From an uncultured Mediterraneibacter sp. (GTDB lineage Bacteria > Bacillota > Clostridia > Lachnospirales > Lachnospiraceae), in assembly GCF_934330165.1 (NCBI RefSeq), contig NZ_CAKRGI010000003.1, positions 1 to 64,000 of the forward strand: a stretch of 64,000 nt of DNA, written 5' to 3'. The notes under the pieces are model-generated. The model was not told the origin of the DNA, did no database searches, and was given only the letters and a program-made list of their open reading frames with translations. The number at the start of each line of letters is the position of its first letter. Position 1 is the first letter of the stretch. The translations under genes were made by a program, and so were the position numbers. Below are positions 56,349 through 64,000 of this stretch, piece after piece.

Positions 56349-56442
56349 TTATGCGGTCAGCATACCAGAGCCTGTGCCTGCATCAGCTCCTGACAGCTGC
56401 CGCGATAATCAGCAAAACCTGTAACGCGTATTTCTCACAGTT

Positions 56443-57636
56443 TTATGCTTTATTCTGACGGATCTGGATCACTTCTGCTGTCTCGATCGCCGTCTTCATC
56501 AGATCATCGATCACATCGGTCAGATTCAGTTCGGACTTCTCAATTCTTTCAAGGTTCGGTTTCGTCACCGGATGCTTTGCCACAAAGATCGTACAGCAAT
56601 CCTCAAATGGCTGGATCGATGTCTCATATGTGTTGATCTTCTCTGAAATCTCCACGATCTCCTTTTTGTCAAATCCGATCAGCGGACGGTAAACCGGAAG
56701 TGTACAAACCGCATTGGTTGCATTCAGACTCTGCATCGTCTGACTTGCCACCTGACCGATACTTTCTCCGGTGATCAGCCCCAGGCAGCCGTCTTTCTTT
56801 GCAAAATGTTCGGCAATTTTCATCATATAACGACGCATAATGATCGTCAGCTCATCATGCGGGCATTTTTCATAAATAGCAAGCTGAATATCCGTAAAAT
56901 TGACTACATGCAGCTTGATCGGTCCTGCATAGGCAGACACCAGACGTGCAAGGTCTACTACCTTTTCTTTGGCTCTCTCACTCGTATACGGTGGGGCATG
57001 AAAATAAGTTGCCTCGATCTCAACGCCTCGCTTTGCGATCATATAGCCGGCAACCGGACTGTCGATTCCTCCGGACAGAAGCAGCATGGCACTTCCGTTT
57101 GTACCGATCGGCATTCCTCCTGGTCCCGGAATGATCTTTGAATAGATATAAACCTCTTCCCTGATTTCCACATTCAGTCTCACATCAGGATCATGCACAT
57201 CTACCTTTGTCTCCGGAAATGCCTCCAGTACCGCTTCTCCCACTGCACAGTTGATTTCCATGGAATTGACCGGATAACGCTTATTTGCTCTTCTTGCCTC
57301 CACTTTAAAAGTAAGGTTCTTATCCTCATAGACCTGATCCACATAGGATACAACATCTTGCTTTAACTGCTCCAGTTCAGCCACCGGAACGCGTACAACC
57401 GGACAGATTCCCACGATACCAAAGACCTTTTTCAGGCTTTCTACCGTTTCCTCAAAATCATATTCTCCCTCACAGTCCACATAAACTCTTCCATGGCACT
57501 TATGAACCAAAAATTCTCCATCTGCTCCCTGCAGGGCATAGCGGATCTGACGCACCAGTGCATCTTCAAAAATATAACGGTTCTTTCCCTTGATCCCAAT
57601 CTCTCCGTATTTGATCAAAAATGAATGAAATTTCAT
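56443..57636 (-). CDS. thiI: tRNA 4-thiouridine synthase ThiI
   Basis: Transfers sulfur to uridine 8 of tRNA and, in part of the family, to ThiS. The 397 residues carry the N-terminal ferredoxin-like domain, THUMP (about 60-165) and the PP-loop ATPase with MLLLSGGIDSPVAGYM; the C-terminal end EDCCTIFVAKHP holds candidate catalytic cysteines. No rhodanese domain is present, so it depends on the sulfur donated by the desulfurase next to it. Start is ATG 57636 with AAGGAG eight bases upstream. Confidence 0.95.
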   Translation of the reverse strand: MKFHSFLIKYGEIGIKGKNRYIFEDALVRQIRYALQGADGEFLVHKCHGRVYVDCEGEYDFEETVESLKKVFGIVGICPVVRVPVAELEQLKQDVVSYVDQVYEDKNLTFKVEARRANKRYPVNSMEINCAVGEAVLEAFPETKVDVHDPDVRLNVEIREEVYIYSKIIPGPGGMPIGTNGSAMLLLSGGIDSPVAGYMIAKRGVEIEATYFHAPPYTSERAKEKVVDLARLVSAYAGPIKLHVVNFTDIQLAIYEKCPHDELTIIMRRYMMKIAEHFAKKDGCLGLITGESIGQVASQTMQSLNATNAVCTLPVYRPLIGFDKKEIVEISEKINTYETSIQPFEDCCTIFVAKHPVTKPNLERIEKSELNLTDVIDDLMKTAIETAEVIQIRQNKA

Positions 57637-57663
57637 CTGTTTTCTCCTTCTCTTCTTATACAC

Positions 57664-58821
57664 TTAGTGTCTTGTATATCTTCTCAGCATCGGAACACAC
57701 TTATAAAGTGCCTCTAAAAGATAATCAATCTCTTCCTTTGTTGTAAACTCCGACATACTGATCCTGATGGTTGCATCCAGGTATTCCCTCGCTGCCCCGA
57801 TTCCTTTTAATACTCCGCTGACTGCCGGATGGTTTGAAGCACATGCTGATCCGGACGATACATAGATTCCCTTGTCCTCCAGTGTATGCAGCAGAACCTC
57901 GCTCCGTACCCCGGCTACACCCAGGCTGATGATATGTGGAGCACTCCCCTCATCCGTCACTCCATGGATCACGGTATTTTCCATCTTACTGATCTCACTG
58001 ATAAAGTATTCTTTCAGTTCTCTCATCAGGGCAGTCTTGATATCAAAATCTTTGTATGCAAGCTCAGCTGCAAGACCAAGACCTGCAATTCCAGGTACAT
58101 TCTCTGTACCGGAACGGATATCCCTCTGCTGACCACCCCCAAACAGAATCGGCCTGATCTTCACTTTCTCACCAATATATAAAAATCCCGTTCCCTTCGG
58201 TCCATGGATCTTATGTCCACTGACACTGAGCAGATCAATTTTCTGACGTTTCGGATAGATCCGGTATTTTCCGAACCCCTGTACCGCATCTGAGTGGAAT
58301 AAGATCGACGGATTATAATCTTTCACGATCGACGCCGCCTCTTCCACCGGCTGAACTGTTCCTACTTCATTATTCACATACATGATCGATACCAGGATCG
58401 TCTCCGGGCATAGTGCTTCTTTTAATGCATCCAGCCTGACCCGTCCGCAACAGTCTACTGGCAGATAGGTCACACGAAAGCCTTCCTCCTCTTCCAGATA
58501 CCGCATCGTATTTAAAATGGCAGGATGCTCGATGGACGTAGTGATCAGATGATTCCCTGCCCGTCTATTTGCTCTTGCACATCCGATCAGTGCAAGATTA
58601 TCGCTCTCCGTTCCACCTGAAGTAAAAAAGATCTCTTTTGCATTTACTTTCATAAGCTTTGCCAAAGATTCTTTTGCTCCTTTGACATAATGCTCTGCAT
58701 CCACACCCTTGCGGTGCATGGATGACGGATTGCCATAGTCCCGGCACATCACTTTATATACAAGCTCTCCCACCTCAGGATATGCCATTGTCGTGGCAGA
58801 ATTATCTAAATAAGCTTCCAT
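57664..58821 (-). CDS. Cysteine desulfurase (IscS/NifS-like, ThiI partner)
   Basis: A PLP enzyme of 385 residues that takes sulfur from cysteine and carries it as a persulfide. Motifs: YLDNSATTMAYPEV, GGTESDNLALIG, the PLP lysine in SVSGHKIHGPKGTGFLY, the RSGTENVPG segment and the persulfide loop VSSGSACAS. Twenty-seven bases separate it from thiI, so sulfur would go directly to ThiI, as with NifZ in Bacillus. Iron-sulfur assembly is not excluded but no iscU lies near. Confidence 0.94.
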   Translation of the reverse strand: MEAYLDNSATTMAYPEVGELVYKVMCRDYGNPSSMHRKGVDAEHYVKGAKESLAKLMKVNAKEIFFTSGGTESDNLALIGCARANRRAGNHLITTSIEHPAILNTMRYLEEEEGFRVTYLPVDCCGRVRLDALKEALCPETILVSIMYVNNEVGTVQPVEEAASIVKDYNPSILFHSDAVQGFGKYRIYPKRQKIDLLSVSGHKIHGPKGTGFLYIGEKVKIRPILFGGGQQRDIRSGTENVPGIAGLGLAAELAYKDFDIKTALMRELKEYFISEISKMENTVIHGVTDEGSAPHIISLGVAGVRSEVLLHTLEDKGIYVSSGSACASNHPAVSGVLKGIGAAREYLDATIRISMSEFTTKEEIDYLLEALYKCVPMLRRYTRH

Positions 58822-58877
58822 TTTCCCTTTCCTTTTCTTCTCTGTCTATATAAAATATGTTCTTTTCTCTCAGAATG

Positions 58878-59627
58878 CTACTGAACCTCTGCACACTCCA
58901 GATGATACATCAAAATTGAAAGTGTCGTAATTCCTGCAGTTTCTGTTCTCAGTATCCTTCTTCCAAGTGTGACCGGAACGGCTCCTGCATTTCGTGCCTG
59001 CCCGATCTCCCGCTCTTCAAAGCCGCCCTCCGGGCCAATGAAGATTCCGACAGACTGTCCCGGTCTGATCGCTTCGATTACGCTCATCGTTGCTTTCATG
59101 CCTTCTTCCAGTTCATATGGAACAAGGATCACATCCAGCTCTTTTGCGAATTCCAGTGCCTCTGCATAGGTCTTCACGGTCTCCACTTCAGGAATCAGAC
59201 CTCTGCCTGACTGCTCCGCAGCTCCCTTTGCAATTGCCTGCCAGCGGATCTGCTTCTTTCCCGCCTTTTTTTCATCCAACCGGACTACTGAACGCTTTGC
59301 CACAAATGGAATAATGCCGTACACTCCCAGTTCTACCGCCTTTTGAACGATCAGTTCCATCTTATCCCCTTTGGGAAGTCCCTGGAACAGCCAGATCTTT
59401 GACGGAAGTTCTGTATCTTTCTCCGTCTTCTCCCGGATTTTCAGCACAGCCTGATTGCCTTCATACCCCTCTATCTGACACAGGTAAGCATTTCCAGTCC
59501 CGTCACTGACCTGCACCTCTTCGCCTTCTTTCATACGGAGGACATTCTTCATATGATTGACATCGGATCCTTCCAACCGGATCTTATCTTCCTGAACCCA
59601 GGACTGATCCGCAAAAAAATGCTGCAT
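58878..59627 (-). CDS. rsmE: 16S rRNA (uracil1498-N3)-methyltransferase RsmE
   Basis: Methylates U1498 of 16S rRNA. A 249-residue SPOUT-class protein: N-terminal PUA-like part (MQHFFADQSWVQEDKIRLEG), and the trefoil knot motifs GIFIGPEGGFEEREI and VTLGRRILRTETAGITTL. It follows prmA with 15 bp between, the standard Firmicute order. Confidence 0.95.
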   Translation of the reverse strand: MQHFFADQSWVQEDKIRLEGSDVNHMKNVLRMKEGEEVQVSDGTGNAYLCQIEGYEGNQAVLKIREKTEKDTELPSKIWLFQGLPKGDKMELIVQKAVELGVYGIIPFVAKRSVVRLDEKKAGKKQIRWQAIAKGAAEQSGRGLIPEVETVKTYAEALEFAKELDVILVPYELEEGMKATMSVIEAIRPGQSVGIFIGPEGGFEEREIGQARNAGAVPVTLGRRILRTETAGITTLSILMYHLECAEVQ

Positions 59628-59642
59628 TCCATTCTCCTTTTT

Positions 59643-60599
59643 CTAATTCCTTTTTCTTGCAGTTACACACACCCACTCGCCCTGATAGGTCACATCAATG
59701 AGTTCCAGTCCCGCCTTTGCCACTGCCTCTTTTACAGTTTCTTCCTTATCATCAATAATTCCGCTTGTAATATAAATTCCACCCGGTTTAAGCTGGTTTA
59801 CGATCACCGGAGTCAGCTCTACCAGTACCGGTGCCAGAATATTGGCAGCTACAATATCATAACATTCATAACCGGCCTTGTCCTGCACTGCTTTATCATC
59901 AATGATATTTCCGATCATAACTTCATACTTGTCTCTGGAGATCCCGTTATTCTCCATATTTTCATAAGTTGCATCAATTGCACATGGATCAAGATCCGTT
60001 CCTACGGAATGTTCTGCCCCGAATTTCAGTGCCAGCATTCCAAGAATACCACTTCCGCATCCTACATCCAGAATCTTCGTCTTCTCCGTCACGTACTTTC
60101 TGATCTGACGGATACAAAGCTGGGTTGTCTCATGCATACCTGTTCCAAATGCCGTACCCGGATCAATATGGATGACCATTTTATCCTCATCGGACGGCTT
60201 TACATCCTCCCAGGACGGGATGATGAGGATATCATCCACATAGAACTGATGAAAATACTTCTTCCAGTTATTGACCCAGTCCACATCCTCCGTCTCGGAT
60301 TCTTCAATCGTGCATTCACCGACGTTCACATAAGCAGACATCTCTTCTAATTCTTTCTTTACATTCGCCAGCACAGCTTCTGTGTCTGCCTCTTCTTCCA
60401 GATAAAAACTCAGGTATGCCACTCCGTCATCCGGCTCGATCTCCGGAAGGATATCAACAAACATCTGCTCCTTATCTGATTCTGTCAGCGGGATCTTATC
60501 TTCAATCTCTACACCTTCGATCCCAAGATCTGCCAGCATACTGCTGACGATATCTTCTGCTTCTGTCGTTGTCTTCAACCGGAATTTATTCCATTTCAT
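59643..60599 (-). CDS. prmA: Ribosomal protein L11 methyltransferase PrmA
   Basis: Methylates amino groups of ribosomal protein L11. A 318-residue two-domain protein: N-terminal substrate domain (about 1-120), then the SAM domain with IDPGTAFGTGMHETTQLC, LDVGCGSGILGMLALKFG and DIVAANILAPVLVE, the NILA motif being diagnostic. It starts directly at the stop of the upstream GH25 gene and precedes rsmE. Confidence 0.96.
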   Translation of the reverse strand: MKWNKFRLKTTTEAEDIVSSMLADLGIEGVEIEDKIPLTESDKEQMFVDILPEIEPDDGVAYLSFYLEEEADTEAVLANVKKELEEMSAYVNVGECTIEESETEDVDWVNNWKKYFHQFYVDDILIIPSWEDVKPSDEDKMVIHIDPGTAFGTGMHETTQLCIRQIRKYVTEKTKILDVGCGSGILGMLALKFGAEHSVGTDLDPCAIDATYENMENNGISRDKYEVMIGNIIDDKAVQDKAGYECYDIVAANILAPVLVELTPVIVNQLKPGGIYITSGIIDDKEETVKEAVAKAGLELIDVTYQGEWVCVTARKRN

Positions 60600-61529
60600 T
60601 TAATTTCCCTCCTGAAACCATAAATCTAAATCAACATTTCCTGTGATCCCGGGTACTTCTCCCGTCTCACTGTACTGCCACATTTTAAATGCATACGGAC
60701 ACTGTGGCTCTTCGTGATAATCCGCATACCAGAAATCATATCCTTCAAGTTCTTCCAGCTTCAGCGTAAATGCCATCCATCTCATATTGGCATAGATCAT
60801 CGCATCGTACCCCTCTGCCTTGATACTGTCACAAAATACCTTACAATAATTTGTGAAATCTTCCCGTGTATTGGAATCGGTTCTTGCCTCATCCCCTTTG
60901 ATCTCTTCTGTATCAAATACAACCGGTGCTGTGATGTCATACTGCCTGATATGCTCCAGTACAAAATCTGCCTCTTCCACTGTCTCGGACAAAGTCGTTG
61001 CCTGTGAAAAGAAATAAACTCCCACTTCCAGACCGGCTGACAATGCCCCCTGCACATTCCGGTCAAACATATCATCCAGTACCAGAACACCACTCTCTCC
61101 GTAGGCACGATATCCCAGCCGCACGATCACGAAGTCAATCCCGCTTTCCTTTACCAGCTGCCAGTCTGTATCCTCGCCCTGAAATTCAGAAACGTCCACC
61201 CCCAGCTTTGAAGAAATCTGACTCTTCTTATCTGAATAGATCTTATATCCGCTTTCCGGGTCTGTCACAAGATTCTTAAAATTATACGGGTTCTTTGCTA
61301 CTTCGTCAAGCAGCTCTGCCTGATAAGAGTTCCCTTCCACATCCTCAAAAGTATAACAGGTCGTATCGGATGGGGACTTTTTCACCTGCTCTTCATTCTC
61401 TGCTGCATCCGCAGCTTCTTTCCAGCCATTTGTACCGGTCTCTTTTTCCGCATCACCTGCTTTACAGGCCTCGAAAAAAAGCAACAGCAAAAACAGGAAC
61501 AGCACCCCCACTCTGATCTTTTTTATCAT
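60600..61529 (-). CDS. GH25 lysozyme-family lipoprotein
   Basis: A secreted muramidase-type protein of 309 residues: an N-terminal hydrophobic stretch (IRVGVLFLFLLLLFFEACKA) with a possible lipobox ending in Cys22, a linker of about 80 residues, and a GH25 barrel (about 105-309): LGVDVSEFQGEDTDWQLV, GVYFFSQATTL, PVVFDTEEIKGDEART with the catalytic Asp/Glu pair, and AFKMWQYSETGEVPG. It would cut cell-wall glycan at the outer face of the membrane. The gene ends exactly where prmA begins. Confidence 0.88.
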   Translation of the reverse strand: MIKKIRVGVLFLFLLLLFFEACKAGDAEKETGTNGWKEAADAAENEEQVKKSPSDTTCYTFEDVEGNSYQAELLDEVAKNPYNFKNLVTDPESGYKIYSDKKSQISSKLGVDVSEFQGEDTDWQLVKESGIDFVIVRLGYRAYGESGVLVLDDMFDRNVQGALSAGLEVGVYFFSQATTLSETVEEADFVLEHIRQYDITAPVVFDTEEIKGDEARTDSNTREDFTNYCKVFCDSIKAEGYDAMIYANMRWMAFTLKLEELEGYDFWYADYHEEPQCPYAFKMWQYSETGEVPGITGNVDLDLWFQEGN

Positions 61530-61746
61530 TCTCTACACTCCATCTTTATTTTCAGCCTTAACTTTCATTCTACCACCACAGACGGCTTTTGCAAATACTC
61601 GTTCTTTTCTTTCATATTATTATCCACCTGTCTTTGTTCATCTACTGTCAAGTATACAAAATCTTTTTCCAAAGAACAACCGAAATGTATTTTCTGCACC
61701 TTTTTTATTTTCAATGATTACATTCCTGATTCTTCGTTAATACTAC

Positions 61747-61775
61747 TTGACATTTCTCCTTTTCCGCTTTAATAT
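61747..61775 (+). promoter_or_regulatory. promoter of the SGNH hydrolase gene
   Basis: -35 TTGACA (61747-61752), 17-base spacer, -10 TAATAT (61770-61775), about 44 bases before the start codon. Confidence 0.6.
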
Positions 61776-61818
61776 ACTATTCATATATGATTAGTATGTT
61801 TATAAAGGAGCTGATGTT

Positions 61819-62433
61819 ATGAATATTTTATGTTTTGGAGATTCAAATACTTATGGATATCGCCCAGACGGATCGGGACGCTTTGATACAGATGCCCGTT
61901 GGACCGGTCTGCTTCAGAAAAAGCTCGGAACAAACAACCGGATTATCGAAGAAGGACTCTGCGGAAGAACTACCGTCTTTTCTGATGAACTGCGGGAAGG
62001 CCGCCGTGGACTGGATACGATCGGTATTCTCCTGGAAAGCCATGCTCCTGTAGATCTGCTGATCCTGATGCTCGGAACCAATGACTGCAAGACCCGTTAC
62101 AACGCCTCTGCCGGCACGATTGCCAAAGGACTGGAACAGGTCATCACCAAAGCTTTGAAAAGTTCTTCCCATCCTTTTCGTCTTCTTGTGATCTCACCGA
62201 TCCTCCTTGCTCCCGGTGTCGGCGATCCGGGATTTGACCCGGAATTTAACAAAAGTTCTGAGCTTGTCTCTCAGAACCTTGCTGTCGAATATGAAAAAAT
62301 TGCTGCCCGGTATCACGCTGATTTTCTCGATGCTGCCTCTGTTGCCACTGCCAGCGAAACCGACCGTCAGCATCTGGATGCCCTGGGCCATCGGCTTCTG
62401 GCTGAAGCAATCTATAAAAAGATCACCGGCTGA
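61819..62433 (+). CDS. SGNH/GDSL-family hydrolase
   Basis: A 204-residue esterase-like protein with the four SGNH blocks: LCFGDSNTYGYRPDG (nucleophile Ser), a central Gly in EEGLCGRTT, LMLGTNDCK, and a C-terminal DRQHLDALGH with the catalytic Asp and His. It resembles the lipase/acylhydrolase group that deacetylates sugars or small esters. No signal peptide is seen. AGGAG lies before the ATG. A hairpin overlapping the stop codon follows. Confidence 0.9.
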   Translation: MNILCFGDSNTYGYRPDGSGRFDTDARWTGLLQKKLGTNNRIIEEGLCGRTTVFSDELREGRRGLDTIGILLESHAPVDLLILMLGTNDCKTRYNASAGTIAKGLEQVITKALKSSSHPFRLLVISPILLAPGVGDPGFDPEFNKSSELVSQNLAVEYEKIAARYHADFLDAASVATASETDRQHLDALGHRLLAEAIYKKITG

Positions 62434-62450
62434 CCGCCAGTGATCTTTCA
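62420..62450 (+). terminator. weak terminator overlapping the SGNH stop codon
   Basis: AGATCAC and GTGATCT (62420-62426 / 62440-62446) pair with a 13-base loop and TTT follows. The stop codon is inside the loop. Confidence 0.5.
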
Positions 62451-62501
62451 GCCTGTCGGTATTCTGCTCCAAAACTTTCACCATTTCTTTTTTCTGTATG
62501 A

Positions 62502-62520
62502 TATAATGAGCGTTAACGAG
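62502..62520 (+). promoter_or_regulatory. promoter of the 56-codon gene with GAGCGTTAAC element
   Basis: A perfect -10 TATAAT (62502-62507) is directly followed by GAGCGTTAACGAGC, containing the palindrome CGTTAACG. No strong -35 is seen. The first 16 bases are identical to the DUF4091 promoter on the other strand at 19758-19773. Confidence 0.5.
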
Positions 62521-62545
62521 CTAATGAAAGAAAGGAGATTTCAAA

Positions 62546-62716
62546 ATGCTGGTATGTGATTACATTGTTGAACAGATTGACGGAGATTATGCTCATTTAA
62601 GACGAACTGATCTGCCGGATGAAGAATTAAAACTTGTTGCCAGAGCATTGCTCCCGGCAGAGATCGTTGAAGGATGTAAGCTGCATTATGAACTGATGCA
62701 GTATACCATCCTATAA
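62546..62716 (+). CDS. small conserved protein, 56 aa (DUF3006-like)
   Basis: Too short for the usual length cut. Strong AAAGGAG eight bases before ATG 62546, and a start-to-stop frame reading MLVCDYIVEQIDGDYAHLRR with a following ARALLPAEIVEGCKLHYE. This pattern (D-x-IVEQ-x-DGDYA then LP.EIVEG) resembles the DUF3006 family of small beta-barrel proteins; function unknown. Two cysteines (4 and 45). It sits between an SGNH hydrolase and DUF4317 with its own promoter. Confidence 0.75.
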   Translation: MLVCDYIVEQIDGDYAHLRRTDLPDEELKLVARALLPAEIVEGCKLHYELMQYTIL

Positions 62717-62767
62717 ACTCAGAACGCATAGAAATCCTGTTCAGATACGATTTCAAATACTTCAAAG

Positions 62768-62822
62768 AAAAAAATCCCGTTCAGGAGTATTTCTTCTCAT
62801 GCAGGAAATACTCCCGAACGGG
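62768..62822 (-). terminator. DUF4317 terminator
   Basis: A 17-pair stem, CCCGTTC(A/G)GGAGTATTTC against its complement (62776-62822), is one of the strongest hairpins in the window; ATTTTTTT follows on the minus strand. Confidence 0.9.
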
Positions 62823-62853
62823 TGTAATAGCCAGCCCCTCGGCTTTTCGCTTC

Positions 62854-63993
62854 TCACTCTGTCTTTATTTTCATCGTTCTGACATTGAGTCCATTCACTT
62901 CAATATGATCATCCACCGGAATCACCAGACATTGCCTTCCGTCGATCATCCTGGTCTCTACCAGATCCATCCGCTCCGGGTTGACTTTGATCACCACATC
63001 CGGGGTCTCAATATTGAACTTCTTTGTCTCTGCGATATTGGATGCAAGAAGTGATGCCTTTTCACCTGCATTTTCCTCAAAATTCTGATCAAAATTTTCC
63101 ATCTTTTCATTGGAAACGCCACTCTGCTCAAATATCTTTTTCACATCGGTCCTATCCAGAGAAAGCGGCTCAGGGTCTTCCTTATGCTCTTCAATCATCT
63201 CATTCAACGTCTCATGAATATTACGAACCGTTTCATAATCTCCGTCCTCTCCCAGTGTATCCTCGATAATCATCTGAAATGTCTCTTTCTGTGTATCTGC
63301 AGACATCGGCATCTTGGCTCCCAAAAGCTGGTCGATCATCTCCGGCTGAAGATCTTCCGACTTCTTCGTATAATAAAGAACACTGTGAAGATCGGTACTT
63401 CTGTCATTGAACGCCGGAAATAAGAATCCCTTATCCGGTCTGTCCACGATCCAGTCACGGATACGATCCTGAATACAATTTTCCTCTGCATTATAACTAA
63501 GCCCCGCCTTGGACAGACTGACCGGACAGATACTCATGAGGATATGCTGGTATACTTCATCGGAAGCGTCGAACATTTCCATATCATCCGAAGACTTTCC
63601 CGGAATATCATACATGGCATGGATCAGAATAATATAATAATTCTCCGCATACTCATAAGTAGCGATCACCTTGTCGTAAAATTCTTCCAGCAGCATATCG
63701 TCTTCCAGTCTGCTGTCACGGAGTTTCAGCAGGAACTCCTGCGTTCCTCCCGGCATTTCCGCATCGATCGGGAATTCCATATTAATCATATTTTTACCGA
63801 TTGAACCTGAAAGTGTCTTCTTAAAAATATCAAAATATTTAAATGCCTCTTCCTCCGGCAGGGAAAGAAAGGCTTCTTTCGATTCCATCTTTTTATTTTT
63901 CTCATGATCCACATAGCAGCCACAAATTCTCGTGATCGCACAGTTCTTCGGCGAAAACTGCTTACGGATCTCCAATACTTCTTTTTTATTCAT
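62854..63993 (-). CDS. DUF4317-family protein
   Basis: A 379-residue cytoplasmic protein of the DUF4317 family, typical of Clostridia and without known function. It begins MNKKEVLEIRKQFSPKNCAI with the CGCYVDHEKNKK region that looks like a metal- or nucleotide-binding start, has acidic helices in the middle (DDMLLEEFYDKVIATYEYAE) and ends in a small basic beta domain (PDVVIKVNPERMDLVETRMI). Gene is complete, with the start 7 bases from the window end side and a terminator behind. Confidence 0.85.
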   Translation of the reverse strand: MNKKEVLEIRKQFSPKNCAITRICGCYVDHEKNKKMESKEAFLSLPEEEAFKYFDIFKKTLSGSIGKNMINMEFPIDAEMPGGTQEFLLKLRDSRLEDDMLLEEFYDKVIATYEYAENYYIILIHAMYDIPGKSSDDMEMFDASDEVYQHILMSICPVSLSKAGLSYNAEENCIQDRIRDWIVDRPDKGFLFPAFNDRSTDLHSVLYYTKKSEDLQPEMIDQLLGAKMPMSADTQKETFQMIIEDTLGEDGDYETVRNIHETLNEMIEEHKEDPEPLSLDRTDVKKIFEQSGVSNEKMENFDQNFEENAGEKASLLASNIAETKKFNIETPDVVIKVNPERMDLVETRMIDGRQCLVIPVDDHIEVNGLNVRTMKIKTE

Positions 63994-64000
63994 CGGTCGT

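Noticed and set aside
59553..60350. 265-codon plus-strand open frame opposite rsmE and prmA.
   Set aside because: No domain, low-complexity composition, and prmA/rsmE on the other strand show clear conserved motifs.

Overview
The window looks like a chromosome segment of a spore-forming, low-to-mid GC Firmicute of the family Lachnospiraceae (Blautia/Dorea/Ruminococcus-like). The signs are a CodY regulator next to topA, a perfect CIRCE element before groESL, a SigK-type sporulation sigma factor, an IreB-ruvX-fur-rnjA housekeeping run, several Lachnospiraceae-typical families of unknown function (DUF5688, DUF4317, DUF1292) and a chorismate mutase-shikimate kinase fusion. Genus assignment is inference; no rRNA is present.

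Layout. 1-1800: accessory scar, with the end of an AraC-type regulator, a Tn1549-like conjugative-element remnant (a parA start joined to a CD1108-like fragment), an AT-rich orphan gene and a cluster of short repeats. 1.9-3.98 kb: rpsB-tsf with promoter and structured leader. 4-8.7 kb: transport genes (NSS symporter, LysR-controlled azlCD, YczE-like protein). 8.9-17.8 kb: efflux block, with a MarR-controlled heterodimeric ABC exporter, an AEC carrier and a 1195-residue ABC ATPase/permease carrying a 64-residue tandem repeat. 17.9-25.9 kb: a DUF4091 protein and glutamate synthase gltB-gltD with candidate CodY boxes. 26.3-30.2 kb: argS, alanyl-tRNA editing protein and a CPBP protease. 30.5-35.2 kb: nfo, tRNA-Arg(CCG), and a two-gene unit of DUF5688 plus a surface adhesin whose 3' end runs into the tRNA. 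35.4-42.1 kb: efp, yqeG, aroQ-aroK fusion, amidase, guaB, groEL-groES. 42.3-48.5 kb: comM-dprA-topA-codY and a small unknown gene. 48.7-54.5 kb: sigK, then ireB-ruvX-DUF1292-fur-rnjA-methyltransferase-U32. 54.6-61.5 kb: mtaB, an HPr-like gene without the active-site histidine, thiI with its cysteine desulfurase, rsmE-prmA and a GH25 lysozyme-like lipoprotein. 61.8-64 kb: an SGNH hydrolase, a 56-codon small gene and a DUF4317 gene.

Most genes are on the minus strand and form short housekeeping operons in translation, tRNA modification, competence/recombination and cell-wall functions. Cross-links inside the window: CodY may control gltBD; the desulfurase feeds ThiI; MarR and LysR genes each have a palindrome at their own promoter. 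No complete prophage, insertion sequence, CRISPR array or rRNA operon was seen. The features most worth a second look are the ABC repeat domain, the DUF5688-adhesin pair against the tRNA, the His-less HPr, and the element scar with its repeat cluster.
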